Position numbers and translations under genes: made by a program. From Chloroflexota bacterium (GTDB taxonomy: Bacteria; Chloroflexota; Limnocylindria; Limnocylindrales; CSP1-4): a stretch of DNA of 7,582 nt. The stretch is from contig JAJYEB010000087.1 of assembly GCA_021790375.1 (NCBI GenBank), positions 1-7,582 of the forward strand, written 5' to 3'. The notes beneath the pieces are model-generated. The model had not been told where the DNA came from. It worked only from the letters and a program-made list of their open reading frames with translations, and ran no database searches. This document shows, piece by piece, positions 5,265 through 7,582 of this stretch (position 1 is its first letter; every line of letters starts with the position of its first letter).

Positions 5265-7385
5265 TCACGCGGGCCGCGGCACGGGCTGACCGCCCGTGGC
5301 GTCCTCCCCCAGACGCAACCACCGCAGCAGCTGCGCATTGGCGGCGACGATGATCGTCGAAGCGCTCATCGCGATGGCCCCGACCGCCATCGGCAGGTCC
5401 AGTCCCCAGGGCACGAGGATCCCCGCCGCGACGGGGATTGCGACGAGGTTGTAGCCCGTCGCCCAGGCGAGGTTCTGGAGCATCTTGCGATAGGTGGCGC
5501 GCGACAGCTCGATGGCCCCGACCACGTCCCGCGGGTCGTTGCGCACGAGCACGATCCCGGCCGACTCGACCGCGACATCGGTTCCCGCGCCGATCGCGAT
5601 CCCGACGTCGGCGGTGGCGAGCGCGGGCGCGTCGTTCACGCCGTCGCCGACCATGGCGACCTTGCGACCGCCGGCCTGGAAGCGGCGCACCGCGTCGGCC
5701 TTGTCGGCCGGCAGCACCTGCGCCGCCACTTCGTCGATCCCCAAGCGCCGGGCCACGGAATCGGCCACCGCCTGTGCGTCCCCGGTGATCATGGCCACCT
5801 TCAGGCGCAGCGCGTGGAGCCGCTGGACCGCCTCCGCCGACTCGGGTCGGATCTCGTCCTCCAGGGCCAGCGCGCCGACGAGCGCGCCCCCTGCGACGAT
5901 GTGCAGGACCGTGCGGCCATCGCGCGCCCACGCCTCGGCCGATGGGACGGGCGCGAGGCCGAGCTCGCCCAGGAGGCGCGGCCCGCCCACGGCCACCTGC
6001 CGGTCCGCCACCACGGCGCGCGCGCCGCGCCCCGGCAGCGCCTCGAAGTCGGCGACGGGGACCGTGCGGATGTCACGGCTCCGCGCGGCCTCCACGATGG
6101 CGCGGGCGAGGGGATGCTCGGAGTCGGCCTCGACCGATGCGGCCAGACGCAGCACCTCGGCCTCGGTGGTACCGGCGACGCCCACCACCGCTGCCACGAC
6201 CGGCCTCCCTTTCGTGAGCGTGCCCGTCTTGTCGAAGATCACCACGTCGAGCTCGCGGGCGCGCTCGAGCGCGATGCGGTTCTTCACGAGGAGCCCGTGC
6301 CGCGCGCCCAGCGAGGTGCTGATCGCGATGACGAGCGGGATGGCCAGCCCCAGGGCGTGCGGGCAGGCGATGACGAGCACGGTCGCCGTGCGGGTGAGCG
6401 CCGCAGCATGGGCGCCGTCGAGCCACCAGAAGGCGAAGGTGACCGCGGCGGAGCCGAGCGCGAGGTAGAAGAGGAACGCGGCCGCGCGGTCGGCCAGGGC
6501 CTGAGCGCGGGACGTCGATGCCTGGGCCGCGGCAACCATGCGCATGATCCCGGACAGCGCGGTCTGCTCCCCGACCGCGGTCAGGCGCACCCGCAGGCTG
6601 CCCCCGGCCGCGACGGTGCCCGCCACGACCTTCGCTCCCGGCTCCTTGGGCACGGGCCGCGACTCCCCCGTGATCATCGACTCGTCGACGTCCGCCGTCC
6701 CCTCGACAACGACCCCGTCGGCCGGCACGCGCGCACCGGGCCGGACCAGCACGATGTCGCCCTCCGCCAGAGCCTCGAGCGGGACGGTCTCGGTGCCGCG
6801 GTCGGTGATCCGCTCGGCCGTGTCGGGGAGGAGCTCGGCAAGGGCGGCCAGCGCACCGCGTGCCTGCGCGATCGAGCGCATCTCGAGCCAATGGCCGAGC
6901 ACCATGATCGTGATGAGGCTCGCGAGCTCCCACCAGATCTCGATATCGAAGAGGCCGAGCGTGCCGGCCCAGCTCGTCAGGAACGCGACGACTATTGCCA
7001 GCGAGATGAGCGTCATCATGCCGGGCTGCCGGTCGGCCAGCTCGCCCGCAGCCCCGCGCAGGAAGACCAGGCCGCCGTAGAGGAAGACGATCGTGCCCAG
7101 GACAGGCGGGATGAGCGAGGAGCCCGGGAAGACGGGTGCCGTGTAGCCGAGCCAGTGCTGGGGATCGGGACTCCACGCGACGGTCGGGATCGTCAGGACG
7201 AGCGTCAGCCAGAAGCGGTCGCGGAACATCGCGACGGAGTGACCGGCGTGCCGATCGTGACCCGCGACATGCCCAGCATGGGGAGTATCCCCGCCCGCGC
7301 CACCGGTCGGCGTCTCGGCATGCATGACCATGGCGTGGCCGAGCTGCGCGCGACGCTCGTCATCCGCGCCCGAACCGTGGCTCAT
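5265..7385 (-). CDS. copB: P1B-3 (CopB-type) copper/silver-exporting ATPase
   Basis: This 706-residue pump uses ATP to expel copper or silver ions across the cytoplasmic membrane. It has a histidine-rich N-terminus (8 His in residues 1-49, with HAGH and HDRHAGH) instead of a CxxC metal domain, then four membrane helices (about 58-72, 91-109, 123-139 and 152-169). The actuator domain has TGES at 239-242. Two more helices follow, with the ion-site motif CPH at 341-343, then the phosphorylation site DKTGT at 385, HP at 424-425, TGD at 534-536 and GDGVND at 580-585. The last two helices carry YN-x4-P (645-651) and MSAST (673-677). CPH with YNx4P and MSxST marks subgroup P1B-3 rather than the CPC-type CopA. 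All catalytic residues are present. I chose the ATG at 7385 because the upstream frame overlaps the HMA gene. Its ribosome site is weak (only GAG nine bases before), so translational coupling to that gene is likely. Confidence 0.96.
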   Translation of the reverse strand: MSHGSGADDERRAQLGHAMVMHAETPTGGAGGDTPHAGHVAGHDRHAGHSVAMFRDRFWLTLVLTIPTVAWSPDPQHWLGYTAPVFPGSSLIPPVLGTIVFLYGGLVFLRGAAGELADRQPGMMTLISLAIVVAFLTSWAGTLGLFDIEIWWELASLITIMVLGHWLEMRSIAQARGALAALAELLPDTAERITDRGTETVPLEALAEGDIVLVRPGARVPADGVVVEGTADVDESMITGESRPVPKEPGAKVVAGTVAAGGSLRVRLTAVGEQTALSGIMRMVAAAQASTSRAQALADRAAAFLFYLALGSAAVTFAFWWLDGAHAAALTRTATVLVIACPHALGLAIPLVIAISTSLGARHGLLVKNRIALERARELDVVIFDKTGTLTKGRPVVAAVVGVAGTTEAEVLRLAASVEADSEHPLARAIVEAARSRDIRTVPVADFEALPGRGARAVVADRQVAVGGPRLLGELGLAPVPSAEAWARDGRTVLHIVAGGALVGALALEDEIRPESAEAVQRLHALRLKVAMITGDAQAVADSVARRLGIDEVAAQVLPADKADAVRRFQAGGRKVAMVGDGVNDAPALATADVGIAIGAGTDVAVESAGIVLVRNDPRDVVGAIELSRATYRKMLQNLAWATGYNLVAIPVAAGILVPWGLDLPMAVGAIAMSASTIIVAANAQLLRWLRLGEDATGGQPVPRPA

Positions 7386-7407
7386 GTCTGTCTCAAAGCC
7401 TAGTCCA

Positions 7408-7582
7408 TCATGATGCCGACGGCGCCGCCGGGCAGTGGACGGCGGCAGAGCGCCGCTTCGACACGCCGAGCCGAGCGTCAACCACGGCCGCCGCGATCGT
7501 GTCGAGCGAGACGCGCGCTGGGTCGTACGTCACGATGACGGCGTCGGTGGCCAGGTCGACGCGCACCGCGTGCACGCCATCC
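7408..7582 (-). CDS. Heavy-metal-associated (HMA) domain protein, 3' end only
   Basis: The minus-strand frame ending in TGA at 7408-7410 gives 57 residues before the window edge. They begin DGVHAVRVDLATDAVIVTYDP and continue with VSLDTIAAAVVDARLGV. This matches the second half of an HMA (CopZ/Atx1-like) ferredoxin-fold domain: the GVxxVxVDL strand, the VxVTYDP strand, then the helix with IxxAVxDA. The metal-binding CxxC would lie upstream, outside the window, so metal binding cannot be confirmed. A short tail with one Cys (CPAAPSAS) follows. It ends 22 nt before the ATPase start on the same strand, so the two are almost surely co-transcribed. A copper chaperone handing Cu(I) to the exporter is the natural reading; the tail of a longer HMA protein is possible. 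Confidence 0.85.
   Translation of the reverse strand, partial: DGVHAVRVDLATDAVIVTYDPARVSLDTIAAAVVDARLGVSKRRSAAVHCPAAPSAS

Noticed and set aside
5814..7403. 529-codon plus-strand frame antisense to the copper ATPase
   Set aside because: The sense strand carries every P-type ATPase motif in order. The antisense product is a low-complexity charged sequence.
7386..7481. 32-residue N-terminal extension of the ATPase
   Set aside because: It overlaps the HMA gene in another frame and looks like non-coding composition. The ATG at 7385 begins the His-rich segment expected of CopB.

Overview
This is a GC-rich bacterial window, roughly 70% by eye. It has mostly G/C third codon positions, at least two likely GTG starts and a tRNA with an encoded CCA end. 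The gene set and style would fit a GC-rich Chloroflexota lineage or an actinobacterium, but no single gene here settles the phylum.

Layout. Positions 1-770 hold no convincing protein gene. At the left edge is a degraded copy of the 3' half of a serine tRNA (minus strand), followed by a cluster of strong hairpins, a possible sigma-70-type promoter at 440-468, and a nested stem structure just before the next gene. Positions 772-2397 (+) encode a membrane-anchored GAF-GGDEF diguanylate cyclase with an intact active site and inhibitory site. Positions 2398-2683 are intergenic, with two short tandem duplications and two adjoining hairpins. A complete tRNA-Ser(UGA) lies at 2684-2769 (-). The spacer at 2770-3137 carries a 16-bp perfect inverted repeat with two smaller competing hairpins. 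Positions 3138-4154 (-) encode a secreted parallel beta-helix protein. It is divergent from a single-pass membrane DUF3105 protein (4508-5161, +). The 353-nt gap between them holds a 12-bp hairpin, a short coding-like stretch and 11-bp-phased direct repeats resembling a Pho box. Convergent with DUF3105 is a P1B-3 (CopB-type) copper/silver-exporting ATPase at 5265-7385 (-). It is preceded 22 nt upstream by the 3' end of a heavy-metal-associated (HMA) domain gene that runs off the right edge.

How the genes fit together. The clearest functional unit is the HMA protein plus CopB-type ATPase, a copper chaperone/exporter pair read leftward as an operon. DUF3105 and the beta-helix protein are envelope or secreted proteins of unknown job, and their closeness to the copper pair is only suggestive. 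The diguanylate cyclase appears to be an independent signalling gene. I see no CRISPR array, transposase, integrase, toxin-antitoxin pair or defence system, and no clear evidence of a new multi-gene system. The items most worth a second look are non-coding: the phased repeats before DUF3105, the tRNA-Ser remnant, and the long inverted repeat at 3005-3053.
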